Notes: a model not told the origin generated them from the letters alone. 64,000 nt of DNA from Hymenobacter baengnokdamensis (GCF_008728635.1 NZ_CP044285.1:3720001-3784000), one strand, 5' to 3'. Shown: positions 43,664 through 53,886, numbered from the stretch's first letter. Numbers and translations: made by a program.

Positions 43664-45538
43664 ATGGCTAAAGTCGCCATCAACCTCGCCACGGGCGCTA
43701 TTCAGCAGGAAGAGCTCATCGTGGGTATCGACCTGGGCACCACCAACAGCCTCGTGGCCTATGTGCACCCCGAAACCCGCCAGCCGGCGGCCATCAACGA
43801 CCTGGGCCGGGGCGCCATCGTGCCATCGGTGGTGCACTTTCCGGCCGATGGCAGCAGTCCGCTCGTGGGCAGCGAAGCCAAGGACTTCCTCCTCTCCGAC
43901 CCCGCCAACACCATTTATTCGGTAAAGCGGCTGCTGGGCAAAAGCTACCGCGACCTCGGCCAGCACGCCGGCCAGCTCGGCTACAAGGTAATTGACGACG
44001 ACACCGAGGGCCTGGTCAAGATTCGGGTGGGCGAGCGCTTTTACTCGCCCATCGAGCTGTCGGCCGATATCCTGCGCGAGCTGCGCCACCGCGCCGAGCA
44101 CGCCCTCAAAACGCCGGTGCGCCGCGCCGTTATCACGGTGCCGGCTTACTTCAACGACTCGCAGCGCCAGGCCACCCGCGACGCCGGCCGCCTGGCGGGC
44201 CTCGAAGTGCTGCGCATTGTCAACGAGCCCACGGCTGCCGCCCTGGCCTACGGCATCGGCCTCGACCCCAGCGAAGAAAAGAGCGTGGCCGTGTACGACC
44301 TCGGCGGGGGCACCTTCGATATCAGCATTTTGCGCCTGCACCAGGGCATTTTTGAGGTAATGAGCACCCACGGCGACACCTGGCTGGGCGGCGACGATAT
44401 GGACCGCGCCATTGGGGAGCATTGGCAGTCAATATTCAATTTACCTAATACTTTCGGGCAGGTGCCGGCCCTGCTGCAGCAGCTGCGCCTGGCGGCCGAA
44501 ATGGCCAAGCGTTATCTCAGCCAGCACGACGACTTCACGACCCAGCTCCTCGATGGCAACGAGCAAGTGTACGTGGTGACCCTGACCAAAGCGGAGTTCA
44601 ACGCGCTCATTGCCCCGCTGGTGGAACGCACGCTGGCCGCCTGCCGCCAGGCCCTGGGCGACGCCAAGCTGACGCCCGCCAGCATCGACGCCGTGCTGCT
44701 CGTGGGTGGCTCCACCCGCGTGCCACTGGTGCAGGAGGAAGTCGCAAAATTCTTCGGCCAGCCGGCCAACAATTCGCTCAACCCCGACGAAGTGGTGGCG
44801 CTGGGCGCGGCTATTCAGGCTGATATTCTGGCCGGTAACCGCCGCGACGTGCTGCTGCTCGACGTGACACCCCTCACGCTGGGCATCGAAACCCTGGGCG
44901 GCCTCATGGACGCCATTATTCCGCGCAACTCCAAGATTCCGACCAAGGCCGGCCGGCAGTACACCACCAGCATCGATGGTCAGGTGAACCTCAAAATCGG
45001 AGTATATCAGGGTGAGCGCGACCTGGTTAGCGAAAACCGCAAGCTCGGCGAGTTTGTGCTGAGCGGCATCCCGGCTATGCCCGCCGGCCTGCCCAAAATC
45101 GACGTCAACTTTTTCCTGAATGCCGACGGTATTCTGCGGGTTGAAGCCGTGGAGCTGCGCTCGGGCACCCGCCAGCAGGTCGATATCAAGCCCCAGTACG
45201 GCCTCACCGACGAGCAGGTGGAGCAAATGCTGATGGACTCGCTCACCAATGCCAAGCAGGACGTAGCCGCCCGCCTGCTCATTGAGGCCCGCACCGCCGC
45301 CGAGCAGCTGCTCTACCAGGTCGAGCGCTTTTTGAAGAAGAACGCCGAGCACCTGGAAGCTGCCGAAACAGCAACTACCACTGCCCACACCGACCTACTG
45401 CGCCAGGCACTGGCCGGCAACGACCGCGACCTGATTCTCAAGCGCATGGATGAGCTCGACGAGTTTACCCGCCCGTTTGCCGAGCGCGTGATGAACATCT
45501 CCATCAAGCAGGCCATGAGCGGCAAGCAGATTGGGTAG
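43664..45538 (+). CDS. hscA: Hsp70-type Fe-S assembly chaperone HscA
   Basis: This 624-residue Hsp70 fits HscA, which uses ATP to help release clusters from IscU. I chose the ATG at 43664 because the upstream extension (from 43583) is unrelated and hydrophobic. The ATPase domain has GIDLGTTNS (21-29), [33 protein letters not shown] and [13 protein letters not shown]; the linker region [19 protein letters not shown] leads to the peptide-binding domain. It is shorter at the C-terminus than DnaK and lacks the acidic EEVD-like tail, as HscA does. HscB and ferredoxin genes are not adjacent. A generic Hsp70 role remains possible. Confidence 0.85.
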   Translation: MAKVAINLATGAIQQEELIVGIDLGTTNSLVAYVHPETRQPAAINDLGRGAIVPSVVHFPADGSSPLVGSEAKDFLLSDPANTIYSVKRLLGKSYRDLGQHAGQLGYKVIDDDTEGLVKIRVGERFYSPIELSADILRELRHRAEHALKTPVRRAVITVPAYFNDSQRQATRDAGRLAGLEVLRIVNEPTAAALAYGIGLDPSEEKSVAVYDLGGGTFDISILRLHQGIFEVMSTHGDTWLGGDDMDRAIGEHWQSIFNLPNTFGQVPALLQQLRLAAEMAKRYLSQHDDFTTQLLDGNEQVYVVTLTKAEFNALIAPLVERTLAACRQALGDAKLTPASIDAVLLVGGSTRVPLVQEEVAKFFGQPANNSLNPDEVVALGAAIQADILAGNRRDVLLLDVTPLTLGIETLGGLMDAIIPRNSKIPTKAGRQYTTSIDGQVNLKIGVYQGERDLVSENRKLGEFVLSGIPAMPAGLPKIDVNFFLNADGILRVEAVELRSGTRQQVDIKPQYGLTDEQVEQMLMDSLTNAKQDVAARLLIEARTAAEQLLYQVERFLKKNAEHLEAAETATTTAHTDLLRQALAGNDRDLILKRMDELDEFTRPFAERVMNISIKQAMSGKQIG

Positions 45539-45567
45539 GCAGCAGTCGGTTGCCGTTGCGGAAATCC

Positions 45568-45906
45568 TTAAGGGCGCGTCGAAGGGGCGCGCTCTTTATT
45601 AAGGCGATGCGTTGGCTGCGAGCCGGTTAAGTCAGCGTTGTCGCCGATGGGCTGGTCGGCCCGCCGGGTGCCCGCGTCCACATCGCGGGTGGGCACCCCG
45701 GCCGGGTACAACGCGCCTTCCGAGCCGGTGGGCGTGGTGGCGTTTGCGGGTACGGCCCCTGGCGGCACAGTATTTAGCAGTGAAGTGTTGAAGTGACTAC
45801 CGCCTGCGCGGTGGGTGGTCGTGCTCTTTACGGGCGCTTGGGCAGCCGCCGACAGGCTGGCGGCCAGGCCCAAATAAGTAAAAAACAGTATAGAAGGAAT
45901 TTTCAT
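45568..45906 (-). CDS. small secreted hypothetical protein
   Basis: The 112-residue protein has a signal peptide (MKIPSILFFTYLGLAASLSA, ending near AQA) followed by a low-complexity Thr/Pro/Ala-rich part (TVPPGAVPANATTPTGSEG) without a recognisable domain. It is convergent with hscA and divergent from sbcD. I do not recognise it; the signal peptide supports a real, exported product. Confidence 0.55.
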   Translation of the reverse strand: MKIPSILFFTYLGLAASLSAAAQAPVKSTTTHRAGGSHFNTSLLNTVPPGAVPANATTPTGSEGALYPAGVPTRDVDAGTRRADQPIGDNADLTGSQPTHRLNKERAPSTRP

Positions 45907-46034
45907 GGTACTGGCTTACTGTAGTAAGTGATACCCGGTGCGCTGCGCACGAGCAAAAACCTGTACGTAGGCGGCGGCGATTTTGATTAGTACCAGGTGG
46001 GTTAGTGCGGCGCGGGTGGCCACCCACACCGGCT

Positions 46035-46042
46035 TATCTTTG
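46035..46042 (+). promoter_or_regulatory. sbcD promoter -7 element (TATCTTTG)
   Basis: TATCTTTG matches TAnnTTTG, 24 bases before the sbcD ATG. Confidence 0.65.
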
Positions 46043-46065
46043 GGTAGATTCTGATTTCTGAGTTA

Positions 46066-47331
46066 ATGCGCGTACTGCATACTGCTGACTGGCATCTGGG
46101 CCAGCATTTCCTGACCGGCCACGAGCGGCTAACCGAACAAAAAGCGTTTCTGGATTGGCTGCTGGCGACCGTGCAGGCCCAGGAGGTAGAGGCGCTGGTG
46201 CTGGCGGGCGACGTTTTTGATACCACCACGCCCTCGCACGCGGCTCAGGAGCTGTACTACGATTTTCTGGTGCGGATGCAGGGTACCGGCTGCCGCGATA
46301 TCGTGGTGGTAGGCGGCAACCACGACTCTCCTACCCTGCTCAATGCCAGCCGCCGGCTGCTGCGGGCGCTGCGCATTCACGTTATCGGCGGCGTGCCGGC
46401 CGACCCCGCCGAACAGATTATCAGCCTGGCCGGCAGCAACGGCAAAACCGGGCTGGTGGTGTGCGCCGTACCTTTTTTGCGCGACCGTGACCTGCGCTTA
46501 TCCATTGCCGGCGAAACGCCCGACGAGCGCCAGCTGCGCATTCGCGACAGCATTGCCGGGCATTATAAAGCGCTGAGTGAGCACGACCTGGTGCGCAGCC
46601 TGCGCGAGCAGGATGTGCCAGTGCTGGCCACCGGCCACCTCTACGCGGCCGGCGGCGAGGCCCGCGAGGGAGCCGAGCGCGACGTGCACATCGGCGGGTT
46701 GGGCGTTATTGCTGCCGAGCATTTTCCGGCCGCGTTCGACTACGTGGCGCTGGGCCACCTGCACCGCCCGCAGGTGGTGGGCGGGCGGGCGCACATTCGC
46801 TACTCGGGCTCGCCGGTGCCCCTCTCCTTTACCGAGGCCGATGACAAGCAGCAGGTACTATTATTAGAATTCAAAGGTGCCGGTCCACCCACGATTACCA
46901 GCCTGGCCGTGCCCGTTTCGCGCCGCTTGCAGCGCTTTCACGGCGAGCTGGCGGAGGTAGAGGCGGCCATTCTGAGTTTTGATAACGAAGCCTTTAGCCT
47001 GGTAGCCTGGGCCGATGTGCTGGTGCGCTCCGATGAAGCGCCGGCCGAAGTGCAGCGCCGCATCCAGGCGGCTTTGCAGGAGCGGCGCAACTACGTGCTG
47101 GCCCCGCGCGGCGTGCGCCAGAACCGCCTGACCGAGACGCCCGACGCCCTTGCCGAAGCCGCCGCGCCCATCGAGCACCTGCACGAGCTCACGGTGGAGG
47201 AAGTGTTTCGCCGCCGCGTGGCCGGCCTGCCGCCCGAGCGCGCCGCCGCCCTCACCGCCACCTTTCAGGAGTTGCGCCAGCTGCTGGCCGAAGCCGACCC
47301 GCAAGCCTGGGGCGGTGAAGCGCCTGCCTAG
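46066..47331 (+). CDS. sbcD: exonuclease subunit SbcD
   Basis: SbcD (Mre11-like) is the nuclease subunit of SbcCD, which cuts DNA hairpins and blocked ends. The 421-residue protein shows the metallophosphoesterase motifs in order: HTADWHLG (Asp8, His10), LAGDVFD (Asp49), VVGGNHDS (Asn85, His86) and YVALGHLHRPQ. A capping domain and a Glu-rich C-terminus follow. The partner sbcC begins at 48045, but a small secreted-protein gene lies between them, whereas the two are usually adjacent or overlapping. Confidence 0.95.
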   Translation: MRVLHTADWHLGQHFLTGHERLTEQKAFLDWLLATVQAQEVEALVLAGDVFDTTTPSHAAQELYYDFLVRMQGTGCRDIVVVGGNHDSPTLLNASRRLLRALRIHVIGGVPADPAEQIISLAGSNGKTGLVVCAVPFLRDRDLRLSIAGETPDERQLRIRDSIAGHYKALSEHDLVRSLREQDVPVLATGHLYAAGGEAREGAERDVHIGGLGVIAAEHFPAAFDYVALGHLHRPQVVGGRAHIRYSGSPVPLSFTEADDKQQVLLLEFKGAGPPTITSLAVPVSRRLQRFHGELAEVEAAILSFDNEAFSLVAWADVLVRSDEAPAEVQRRIQAALQERRNYVLAPRGVRQNRLTETPDALAEAAAPIEHLHELTVEEVFRRRVAGLPPERAAALTATFQELRQLLAEADPQAWGGEAPA

Positions 47332-47446
47332 GCAACCATCATTACCTGGCGCTAAGTACCTCGCCCAAGCAGCTTTTTAAGCAGCTTCTGCTATATCTTG
47401 CGCGGGCTTTCTTCACATAATTCAGTTCCTGCTTTCAATTTTACAT

Positions 47447-47974
47447 ATGAAAAAACTAATACTCTACCCCGTCTTTTTGCTGGGTCTATGTACAGAGCAT
47501 GCGGCCCAGGCTCAGGCAGGGGCATTGGTGAATCTCATCGGCTTGGGAGTGCGAGTGGGCGCGCAGGCTGCCCTAAAGCCAAAGCTGACTCCTGAGCAGC
47601 GGGCAGCCCAACAAGCCGCTGAGAAAGAAGCAGCGTCCAGGCAGGGAGCCGCTGAGCTCGACGCAGCCGGCCCGGCCGTTCCTAAAGAGCTGGTAGTGCA
47701 TCGAACTCCGGCCGACAAGCTGCCCAAAAAATCCGCTGAGCAAATAACCTCTCTCGAAACGCAGCTCGAAAGCTGCCACGCCGCCATGTTGGCTACCCCC
47801 ACCGGCGTAGTCTGCTCGCCCGAGCAGCGCACGGCCATTCAAAATGCGGCCGTGAGCGTGGCCCGCGCGCAGCCCGGCTGGGATTTGCACCCTTATCAGC
47901 AGGAAATGGCTTTCTATTTGGCCGAAGATGCTCGTCGCCAGCAGGCGAGCACTGGTGCCGCCCCTACCAAATAA
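47447..47974 (+). CDS. small secreted hypothetical protein inserted between sbcD and sbcC
   Basis: The 175-residue protein has a signal peptide (MKKLILYPVFLLGLCTEHAA, ending near QAQA). An Ala/Glu/Gln-rich helical stretch follows (LTPEQRAAQQAAEKEAASRQ), then a two-Cys region (LESCHAAMLATPTGVVCSPE) that could form a disulfide. I do not recognise the family. It has no functional link to DNA repair and lies in the usual sbcD-sbcC junction, so it probably came in as a separate gene. Confidence 0.65.
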   Translation: MKKLILYPVFLLGLCTEHAAQAQAGALVNLIGLGVRVGAQAALKPKLTPEQRAAQQAAEKEAASRQGAAELDAAGPAVPKELVVHRTPADKLPKKSAEQITSLETQLESCHAAMLATPTGVVCSPEQRTAIQNAAVSVARAQPGWDLHPYQQEMAFYLAEDARRQQASTGAAPTK

Positions 47975-48044
47975 AGCTACTTCCGCAACCTCACTCAAAC
48001 GGCCGTACTCGCTTAAATGGTGGGTACGGCCGTAATTTTAGGGT

Positions 48045-51000
48045 ATGAAGATTATCAGCCTGCGCTTTGCTAACCTCAACTCGCTGCCCGGCCCGCACCT
48101 TATCCAGTTCGATACGGCGCCGCTGGCTGATACGGGGCTGTTTGCCATTACGGGCCCTACCGGCGCCGGCAAAAGCACCTTGCTCGATGCCATCGCGGTG
48201 GGCCTCTACGGCCGGGTGCCGCGCCACGACCGCCAGGTGGGCGAGATGGTAAGCCGCCATGCACCCTCGGCGTTTTCGGAGGTGGAGTTCGAAGTGCACG
48301 AAACCAATGCGGATACCGGCCTCACGCAGCGCGTGCGCTACCGCTCGCGCTGGGAAGTGAAGCGAAAAACCCGCGGCGAGGATAAAGGCGGCCTGGGTCA
48401 GGATGCCATGACGCTGGTTTTGAGTCCGTCGGGCCAGGCAGTTATCAGCGGCAAAGAGGCCGTGCCGGCCAAAGTCGGCGAATTGTCGGGGCTGGATTTC
48501 GGGCAGTTTGAGCAGGCTGTACTGCTGAGCCAGGGCAAGTTTGCGCGCTTTCTGCACGCCCCCGAAAAGGAGCGCAGCGCCCTGCTCGAAAAGATGACCA
48601 ACGTGGGTATCTACTCGCGGCTGTCGGTAGCGGCGTTTGAGAAAGCCCGCGAGGAAGAGCAAAAAACCAGGCTGCTCGAAGCTACCCTTAATGCTACCCG
48701 CCTGCTGCCGGACGAGGAGCGCCAGCACCTCGAACGCCTGCTCGACGAGCTGCACACCGAGGCCGTAATAACCTACGAGCACCAGCAGGAGCTAAGCATC
48801 TGCCTGGCCTGGCGCACAGTACTCGACCAGTTTGACAGGCAGCTGACCGATGCCGCCCAGCAGGCGGCCCGCCTGCTGGCCGAAAATGCCGCCCTGCAGC
48901 CGACATTTGCGCGCCTGGCCGACCACGAGCGGGCGGCCGCGCCGGCCCTGGCCACGGCCCTGGTGCTGGCCGAGCAGGCCGCGCAGGAGCGGCGCCGCGA
49001 TGCCGAAGCGCTAGAGCAGCTGGAGCAGCAGCTCCCCACGCTGCTCAGCGGGGCCGCAGCCGCCGAGGTGGCCCACGCCGCCGCTACTGCTAGCCAAGCC
49101 ACGGCCCAGGCCGAGGCCGACCAGCTGCGCCCTGTGCTGCAAGAAGCGCTGGCTCAGGATATTACCATCCGGGCGGCGCAAGGGGAACTGGCCCGGAAGC
49201 GGGCCGCGCACGAACGCGACCAGGCCAGCTACGAAACTGAGCTGGCCGCTTGGCACCACACCCAGACCAGGGAGCTGACGCAGCTGGAGCAGGCTCAGGC
49301 TGGACTTCAGGAGTGGCTGCTGACCCACGCCCACGAGCATAACTTGAAAGATGAGCTGACGGAAATAAACCGGGAAGTCATCGAATTAGAAGCGGTGAAC
49401 ACCCGGCTGGCTACCCTCGAAGCGCACCAGAAAGCGCAGCTCAAGCAGCTGGCCGATTCAGTGGCCGACCTACAGCGCCACGGGCTGGCAGCGGCGGATG
49501 CTCAGCGGCAGCAGCGCGAATCGATAGAGCAGGGCCGACCTTGCCGCGAAGAGCATGACAGCTTACTGAACGGCATCAGTACCGATGAGCTGGCCCAGCG
49601 CGACGCCGACCTCACGGCGCGGCTACACCTGCTGCAGCGCCTGCTACCGCTGGCCCAGGCGGCGCACGACCATTCGGCCCGTGCCTACGCCCTTAAGCAG
49701 GAGCATGAGCAGGCCGGCCCGGAGCTGGCAGCTGCCGAAACCACTTTTGCTCACCTTGAGCTGCGCTACGCCGATGGCCAGCGGCTGCTCGAAAGCTACC
49801 AGCGGGAGCTGCGGGCCCAACAAACCCTGGCCGACCTGAATGCGCATCGCCAGCACCTGCGCCCCGGCCAGCCCTGCCCGCTGTGCGGCGCGGCTGAGCA
49901 CGCGTTTGCCGCCACCTTCGCGGCCGATGCCAATGAGCAGGAGCAGCGCGTAGCGGCCCAGCAAGAAGCTTTAACGCAAGCAAACAACGAGGTTACCCGC
50001 ACCGGGCAAGAGCTGGCCCGCCTGCGCTACGCCCAGCAGCAACGCCTGGCCCGTCGCGACGAAGCCGCCGAGGCCGCTGCCCTGGCCGGCACGCAGGCCA
50101 CGGCACTCGCTGCACCGCTCTGCCCACCCCTACCCGACCCGGCCGACCCATCCGCCATCAACCACCTGCTTGTTGAAACAGCTGAACAGCAGCAGGCTAC
50201 TGGCACCGCCCGCCGCCGCCTCGTCACGCTCACCGAGCAGCTGGCGCAGCTTAAGGCCGGGCACACAGCCGCGGGTGCCCGGCTTGCGCAAGCGCAGGAA
50301 GAAGCCCAGCGCGCCGAAGCGCGCCGGCAAAAGGCGCAGCAAGCCCTGGTGCCCATCGACGCGGAACTGGCTGATACCCGCGAGCAAGCCGCTAATTATC
50401 GAGCCGTTATTCAGAGTTTGCTGGCCCCCCACCAGCTTACGCTGCCCGCGTCCGCGCAGCCCTACGCGGGCGTTCTGGCTACCCTTAGCGAACGCGCCAG
50501 CACGTTTCAGGCCCGCATGGAAGCGCTGCAGAAGCGCGAGCACGAAGTTGCCAGCCTGAAAGACCGGCAAGCGCTGCAGGCCAATACCTTAGCTAAGATG
50601 TTGGAGAAGCTGCAGGCAGATGCCGGCAACCTACGCGCTGACCAGCAGGCCATTGAAGCGCAGCAAGCCGCCCGGCTGGCCCGCTACGCTGGCCCCGACC
50701 CCGCCACCGAGGCTGAGCGACTGCACCAAACTACTCAGCAGCTAAGTGAGGCCGCCCAGCTGGCCGAGGCCGAGCGCACGCGCCAGCAGCTGGCCCTGAA
50801 AGGCACGCGCGAGAAAATAACTCAGCGCCGGGAAGACCTGCGGCGCCACGAGGCTGATTATCAGGCGCGGCAAGTCGAGCTGGCCAGTGCGCTCACTGCC
50901 GCCGGCCTTGCAACCGCGGCCGAGGCGCAGGCCTTACGGCTACCCGCCGCCGAGGCGCAGCAGCTCGCGCAGCGCCGCCAGCAGCATCTTACCGACCAGC

Positions 51001-51770
51001 AGGCCAGCCAGCAATTGCAAGCCAAGCTCGGCGCCGACCTGGCGCGCCACCACGAGCTGGCCCTCACGCACCTAACGACCCAGGCCCTCACTGCCGGACT
51101 GGCGCAGCTAAACGCTGAAAATGAGCAGCTGCACCAACGCCTCGGGGCCGCCGCCAGCCAGCTGGCCCAGGATGACGCGGCCCGCCAGCAGCAGGCCGCA
51201 GGCCTACGCCAGCTGGCTGCCCGCCAGCGCGAGCAGGAGCGCTGGCAGGACCTGGCCGAGCAAATCGGCTCAGCCAAGGGCGACAAGTTCAGTCAGTTTG
51301 CTCAAGGGCTGACACTCAATCACCTGGCCCGGTTGGCTAATCTGCGCCTGCGCCAGCTCACGGGGCGCTACACTATCCTCAAAACGCCCAATCGCAACCT
51401 GGAGCTGCAAATCATCGACCACGACCAGGCCGATACCGTGCGGCCGATGGCGTCGCTTTCGGGCGGCGAAAGCTTCCTGGTGAGCCTGGCCCTGGCCCTG
51501 GGTTTGAGCGAGCTGGCGGGCTATAAGGCCCGCATCGAGTCGCTGTTTATCGACGAAGGCTTCGGTACCCTCGACCCCGATGCGCTCAACACCGCGCTCG
51601 ATGCCCTGGAGCGCCTGCAGCACTCCGGCAAAATGATTGGCGTTATCTCGCACGTAGCCGACCTCAAAGACCGTATCGGCACCCAGATTCGGGTGCAGCC
51701 CGGCGCCGGCGGCAACAGCACCGTGCGCGTAGTCGATGTAGTCGGCACCGAAACCAGCTGCGCGGGGTGA
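48045..51770 (+). CDS. sbcC: exonuclease subunit SbcC
   Basis: SbcC (Rad50-like) is the SMC-type ATPase of SbcCD. The 1241-residue protein has Walker A GPTGAGKST at 37-45, then long coiled coils rich in Ala, Gln and Glu on both sides of a zinc hook CPLCG (Cys611, Cys614). The C-terminal head has LSGGESF (about 1138-1144) and Walker B LFIDEGFG (about 1167-1174). The length is somewhat above E. coli SbcC (1048), mostly from longer coiled coil. It is convergent with the DUF6687-like gene, with an AT-rich hairpin between. Confidence 0.95.
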   Translation: MKIISLRFANLNSLPGPHLIQFDTAPLADTGLFAITGPTGAGKSTLLDAIAVGLYGRVPRHDRQVGEMVSRHAPSAFSEVEFEVHETNADTGLTQRVRYRSRWEVKRKTRGEDKGGLGQDAMTLVLSPSGQAVISGKEAVPAKVGELSGLDFGQFEQAVLLSQGKFARFLHAPEKERSALLEKMTNVGIYSRLSVAAFEKAREEEQKTRLLEATLNATRLLPDEERQHLERLLDELHTEAVITYEHQQELSICLAWRTVLDQFDRQLTDAAQQAARLLAENAALQPTFARLADHERAAAPALATALVLAEQAAQERRRDAEALEQLEQQLPTLLSGAAAAEVAHAAATASQATAQAEADQLRPVLQEALAQDITIRAAQGELARKRAAHERDQASYETELAAWHHTQTRELTQLEQAQAGLQEWLLTHAHEHNLKDELTEINREVIELEAVNTRLATLEAHQKAQLKQLADSVADLQRHGLAAADAQRQQRESIEQGRPCREEHDSLLNGISTDELAQRDADLTARLHLLQRLLPLAQAAHDHSARAYALKQEHEQAGPELAAAETTFAHLELRYADGQRLLESYQRELRAQQTLADLNAHRQHLRPGQPCPLCGAAEHAFAATFAADANEQEQRVAAQQEALTQANNEVTRTGQELARLRYAQQQRLARRDEAAEAAALAGTQATALAAPLCPPLPDPADPSAINHLLVETAEQQQATGTARRRLVTLTEQLAQLKAGHTAAGARLAQAQEEAQRAEARRQKAQQALVPIDAELADTREQAANYRAVIQSLLAPHQLTLPASAQPYAGVLATLSERASTFQARMEALQKREHEVASLKDRQALQANTLAKMLEKLQADAGNLRADQQAIEAQQAARLARYAGPDPATEAERLHQTTQQLSEAAQLAEAERTRQQLALKGTREKITQRREDLRRHEADYQARQVELASALTAAGLATAAEAQALRLPAAEAQQLAQRRQQHLTDQQASQQLQAKLGADLARHHELALTHLTTQALTAGLAQLNAENEQLHQRLGAAASQLAQDDAARQQQAAGLRQLAARQREQERWQDLAEQIGSAKGDKFSQFAQGLTLNHLARLANLRLRQLTGRYTILKTPNRNLELQIIDHDQADTVRPMASLSGGESFLVSLALALGLSELAGYKARIESLFIDEGFGTLDPDALNTALDALERLQHSGKMIGVISHVADLKDRIGTQIRVQPGAGGNSTVRVVDVVGTETSCAG

Positions 51771-51820
51771 GTAATGATGAGCAGTAAATATTATAAAATT
51801 TATATATTATACATTACTCA
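51768..51820. terminator. AT-rich inverted repeat between convergent genes
   Basis: TGAGTAATG at 51768-51776 (overlapping the sbcC stop) is the reverse complement of CATTACTCA at 51812-51820, with a weaker TAAATATTATAAA / TTTATATATTA core between. The right arm overlaps the end of the minus-strand gene. Confidence 0.5.
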
Positions 51821-52868
51821 CCGCCCGTACTTCGGCCCAGGTCCAGTATTTTTTGGGCTGAACAGCGGCGTAGCCTTTTTGCAAAAAATCAACTACCTCA
51901 CGCTCTACCACGCTGGCAGCCAGCGAGGAAGCATAGATAGGCCGCCCGTCGGGGTCGGCATAGCGCTCGGCCTTGGTGAGGGAGCGGCCCGCTAAGCGCA
52001 GCAGCGGGCCGGTGTCGGTGAGGCCATCCGCCGCCCAACGGTAAGCACTGCCTTCCAGCTCATTGAGGCGAGCAGCGAGTGCCGCCAGCGGCAGGCGCGG
52101 TAGCGTGGGCCGGCTTTCGAGGTCAATCCAGGTAGTGTACTTGCATTCCAGCTCGTAGCGCTGCCCATCGTAGAGGCTCAGCACCCAGTCGAAGCCCGCC
52201 GTGGGGCCAAACAGCGCGTAGTATGGCACCGGCGCGGGCGTGCGCATCACCACGAGGCCGATAGCCGCGTAGTCGGTGCGCCGCGTCAGCGGCCCTTGCA
52301 GCGCGGCAGTGGCCTGCTGCACACGCTGGTATTCGGGCTCCCACACGGTGCGATGACTATTCGGGTTTTCCAATATTTCAGCGAAGCGCGGCAGAAACCA
52401 GGCAAATTTCTCGGCCGATGCCTCATCCTCGCGCCGGCGGCGGATGGGCGCCCCGAAGGGCTCATAAAAGCGGGCTTTCTCTTCGGCATTCAGCCAGCAG
52501 GCCAGCTGCAAGGCCCGGTCGGCCAGCGGGTGCTGCCAGTTTAGCTCCCGAAAATCGCCGAGCCGGGCCGTAAGGCGCAGCAGCTCTTCGTGAGCCAGCG
52601 CCAGCTCGGGGTGAAGCAGCGCCCACACGCCGATAAAGCCATCAATATCGAAGTGATTGGCCGTAACGGCCGGCGCTTCCAGCCCAGTCGTAGCAGGCTG
52701 GCGCAGGGCATTCAGGCACGAGCCGGCGCTGGTGTCGTCGCGCAGGGTCTCGGGGGTAGCGGCCCCACGCCAATGCGCCAGCGTAAGGGCGGCGCCCAGG
52801 CCGGTGCTGTCAACGACGATAGTGGGCTGGCGGCGAAGCTGGGCAAAAGGAACAAAAAAACGCTTCAC
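51807..52868 (-). CDS. DUF6687-like hypothetical protein
   Basis: This 353-residue soluble protein begins MKRFFVPFAQLRRQPTIVVD and has blocks ALTLAHWRGAATPETLRDDT, ANHFDIDGFIGVWALLHPEL (an HFDIDG motif) and KYTTWIDLESRPTLPRLPL. I associate this pattern with the uncharacterised Bacteroidota family DUF6687, from memory. The HFDxDG motif and scattered acidic residues could suggest a phosphoesterase-like site, but this is inference. It is convergent with sbcC and has the HNH gene upstream on the same strand, 40 bases apart. Confidence 0.6.
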   Translation of the reverse strand: MKRFFVPFAQLRRQPTIVVDSTGLGAALTLAHWRGAATPETLRDDTSAGSCLNALRQPATTGLEAPAVTANHFDIDGFIGVWALLHPELALAHEELLRLTARLGDFRELNWQHPLADRALQLACWLNAEEKARFYEPFGAPIRRRREDEASAEKFAWFLPRFAEILENPNSHRTVWEPEYQRVQQATAALQGPLTRRTDYAAIGLVVMRTPAPVPYYALFGPTAGFDWVLSLYDGQRYELECKYTTWIDLESRPTLPRLPLAALAARLNELEGSAYRWAADGLTDTGPLLRLAGRSLTKAERYADPDGRPIYASSLAASVVEREVVDFLQKGYAAVQPKKYWTWAEVRAVSNV

Positions 52869-52907
52869 AAAATTATATTTTTTAATATATTACATAATAT
52901 ATTTTTT

Positions 52908-53249
52908 CTATTTCTTATCATTCCCCCGGCGATTGCGAATTTTCTCCACCTTGCTTTTTCGAATCCAGCTCAGGTAATCGTGCAGTTCAGGGGCAGTTCG
53001 CAGGGCTTCAACGGTTGGGTAGCGACGGGCAAGCTCACGGTTGGTCAAAAACCGGTGCACGCTGCTGTGGCAAGGCTGGCAAAGCTCCACTGTAGGACCG
53101 TAGCGGCCCCCTTCTTCGCGGGGCACTAAGTGGTGGCGGGTGGTATGCTGCACTTCCCGCTCGCACAAGCCGCAGCAGGAGGTAGCACTCCGGCGGGCGC
53201 GGGCAGCGGCTTCGGCAGCCGCCTGTTGCAGTTGCTGGCGACGGAGCAT
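52908..53249 (-). CDS. HNH endonuclease-like protein
   Basis: The ATG at 53249 gives 113 residues. A CxxC pair (CCGLCEREV), TRHHLVPREEGGRYG with the catalytic-type His-His, and ELCQPCHSSVHRFL with a second CxxC form the zinc-bracketed HNH fold of small nucleases. The short C-terminus includes ELARRYPTVEALR. It is a stand-alone HNH protein, usually of unknown target. A minus-strand TAGGTTTG promoter lies at 53274-53281. Confidence 0.85.
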   Translation of the reverse strand: MLRRQQLQQAAAEAAARARRSATSCCGLCEREVQHTTRHHLVPREEGGRYGPTVELCQPCHSSVHRFLTNRELARRYPTVEALRTAPELHDYLSWIRKSKVEKIRNRRGNDKK

Positions 53250-53273
53250 ACTAACCAGGGGTATTGGGAACAG

Positions 53274-53281
53274 CAAACCTA
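53274..53281 (-). promoter_or_regulatory. promoter -7 element for the HNH gene
   Basis: The minus strand reads TAGGTTTG (TAnnTTTG), 25 bases before the HNH ATG at 53249. Confidence 0.55.
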
Positions 53282-53430
53282 ATCGTACGATAACCAGCTG
53301 CAGCGGTTGGGATAATTATTTCAACACGACCAAAGTTGCGTGGTATGATTATGACGCCTATATTGACCCCCGTTTACCGTTCCTAAAGTTTTACGCGCTT
53401 CTTTTTTTTCTCTTCTCTTTATTTTGTCTA

Positions 53431-53886
53431 ATGGCTTCACTATTTACTCCATTTTCGAAGGCACCCAACCAGTTACGCCTGCTGGTGAGCGGCGCCGCCC
53501 TGTTTGCCCTGACGCTGGCAGCGCCCGCAGCGCAGGCCCAAACCTGGATGGTTTCGACCACGCCTTATATCAAGCTGGGTATTCTTGATAAATACAACTC
53601 ATTGGGCGGCTTCACGGCTACTTTCTTCGTAACAAGCGAGAAATCGGGCCAGGAGTTTATGCTTACCAAGCAGGTAGCGAAAGGACAGAACGGCGTGGAC
53701 GTACTGTTTCCGACCGAGCCCAGCGACCCCGAGTATTTCAAGAATGCCCAGGGGCTGGCCGCTCAGCCTACGCCGGGCCGCTACCTCTGGGAGTGCCGCG
53801 TAAATGGCAAAAAAGCCGTTAGCGGCCACTTTATGTTCCCCGAAACGGGCAACGACATTACCGTAACCGGGCAGGCGCAGCGCTAG
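53431..53886 (+). CDS. secreted hypothetical protein (151 aa)
   Basis: The ATG at 53431 is preferred over earlier in-frame codons because it gives a signal peptide (basic MASLFTPFSKAPNQLRLLVS followed by GAALFALTLAAPAAQAQ). The mature 115 residues read as beta-strands (TWMVSTTPYIKLGILDKYN, FTATFFVTSEKSGQEFML, PGRYLWECRVNGKKAVSGHF), an Ig-like or jelly-roll pattern without a recognised name. The longer reading from 53140 overlaps the HNH gene on the other strand and is not supported. It is convergent with the next gene, the two stops nearly touching. Confidence 0.7.
   Translation: MASLFTPFSKAPNQLRLLVSGAALFALTLAAPAAQAQTWMVSTTPYIKLGILDKYNSLGGFTATFFVTSEKSGQEFMLTKQVAKGQNGVDVLFPTEPSDPEYFKNAQGLAAQPTPGRYLWECRVNGKKAVSGHFMFPETGNDITVTGQAQR

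Noticed and set aside
45571..45597. GC-rich hairpin near the hscA end as a terminator
   Set aside because: It lies within the coding end of the convergent small gene and the T run is weak.
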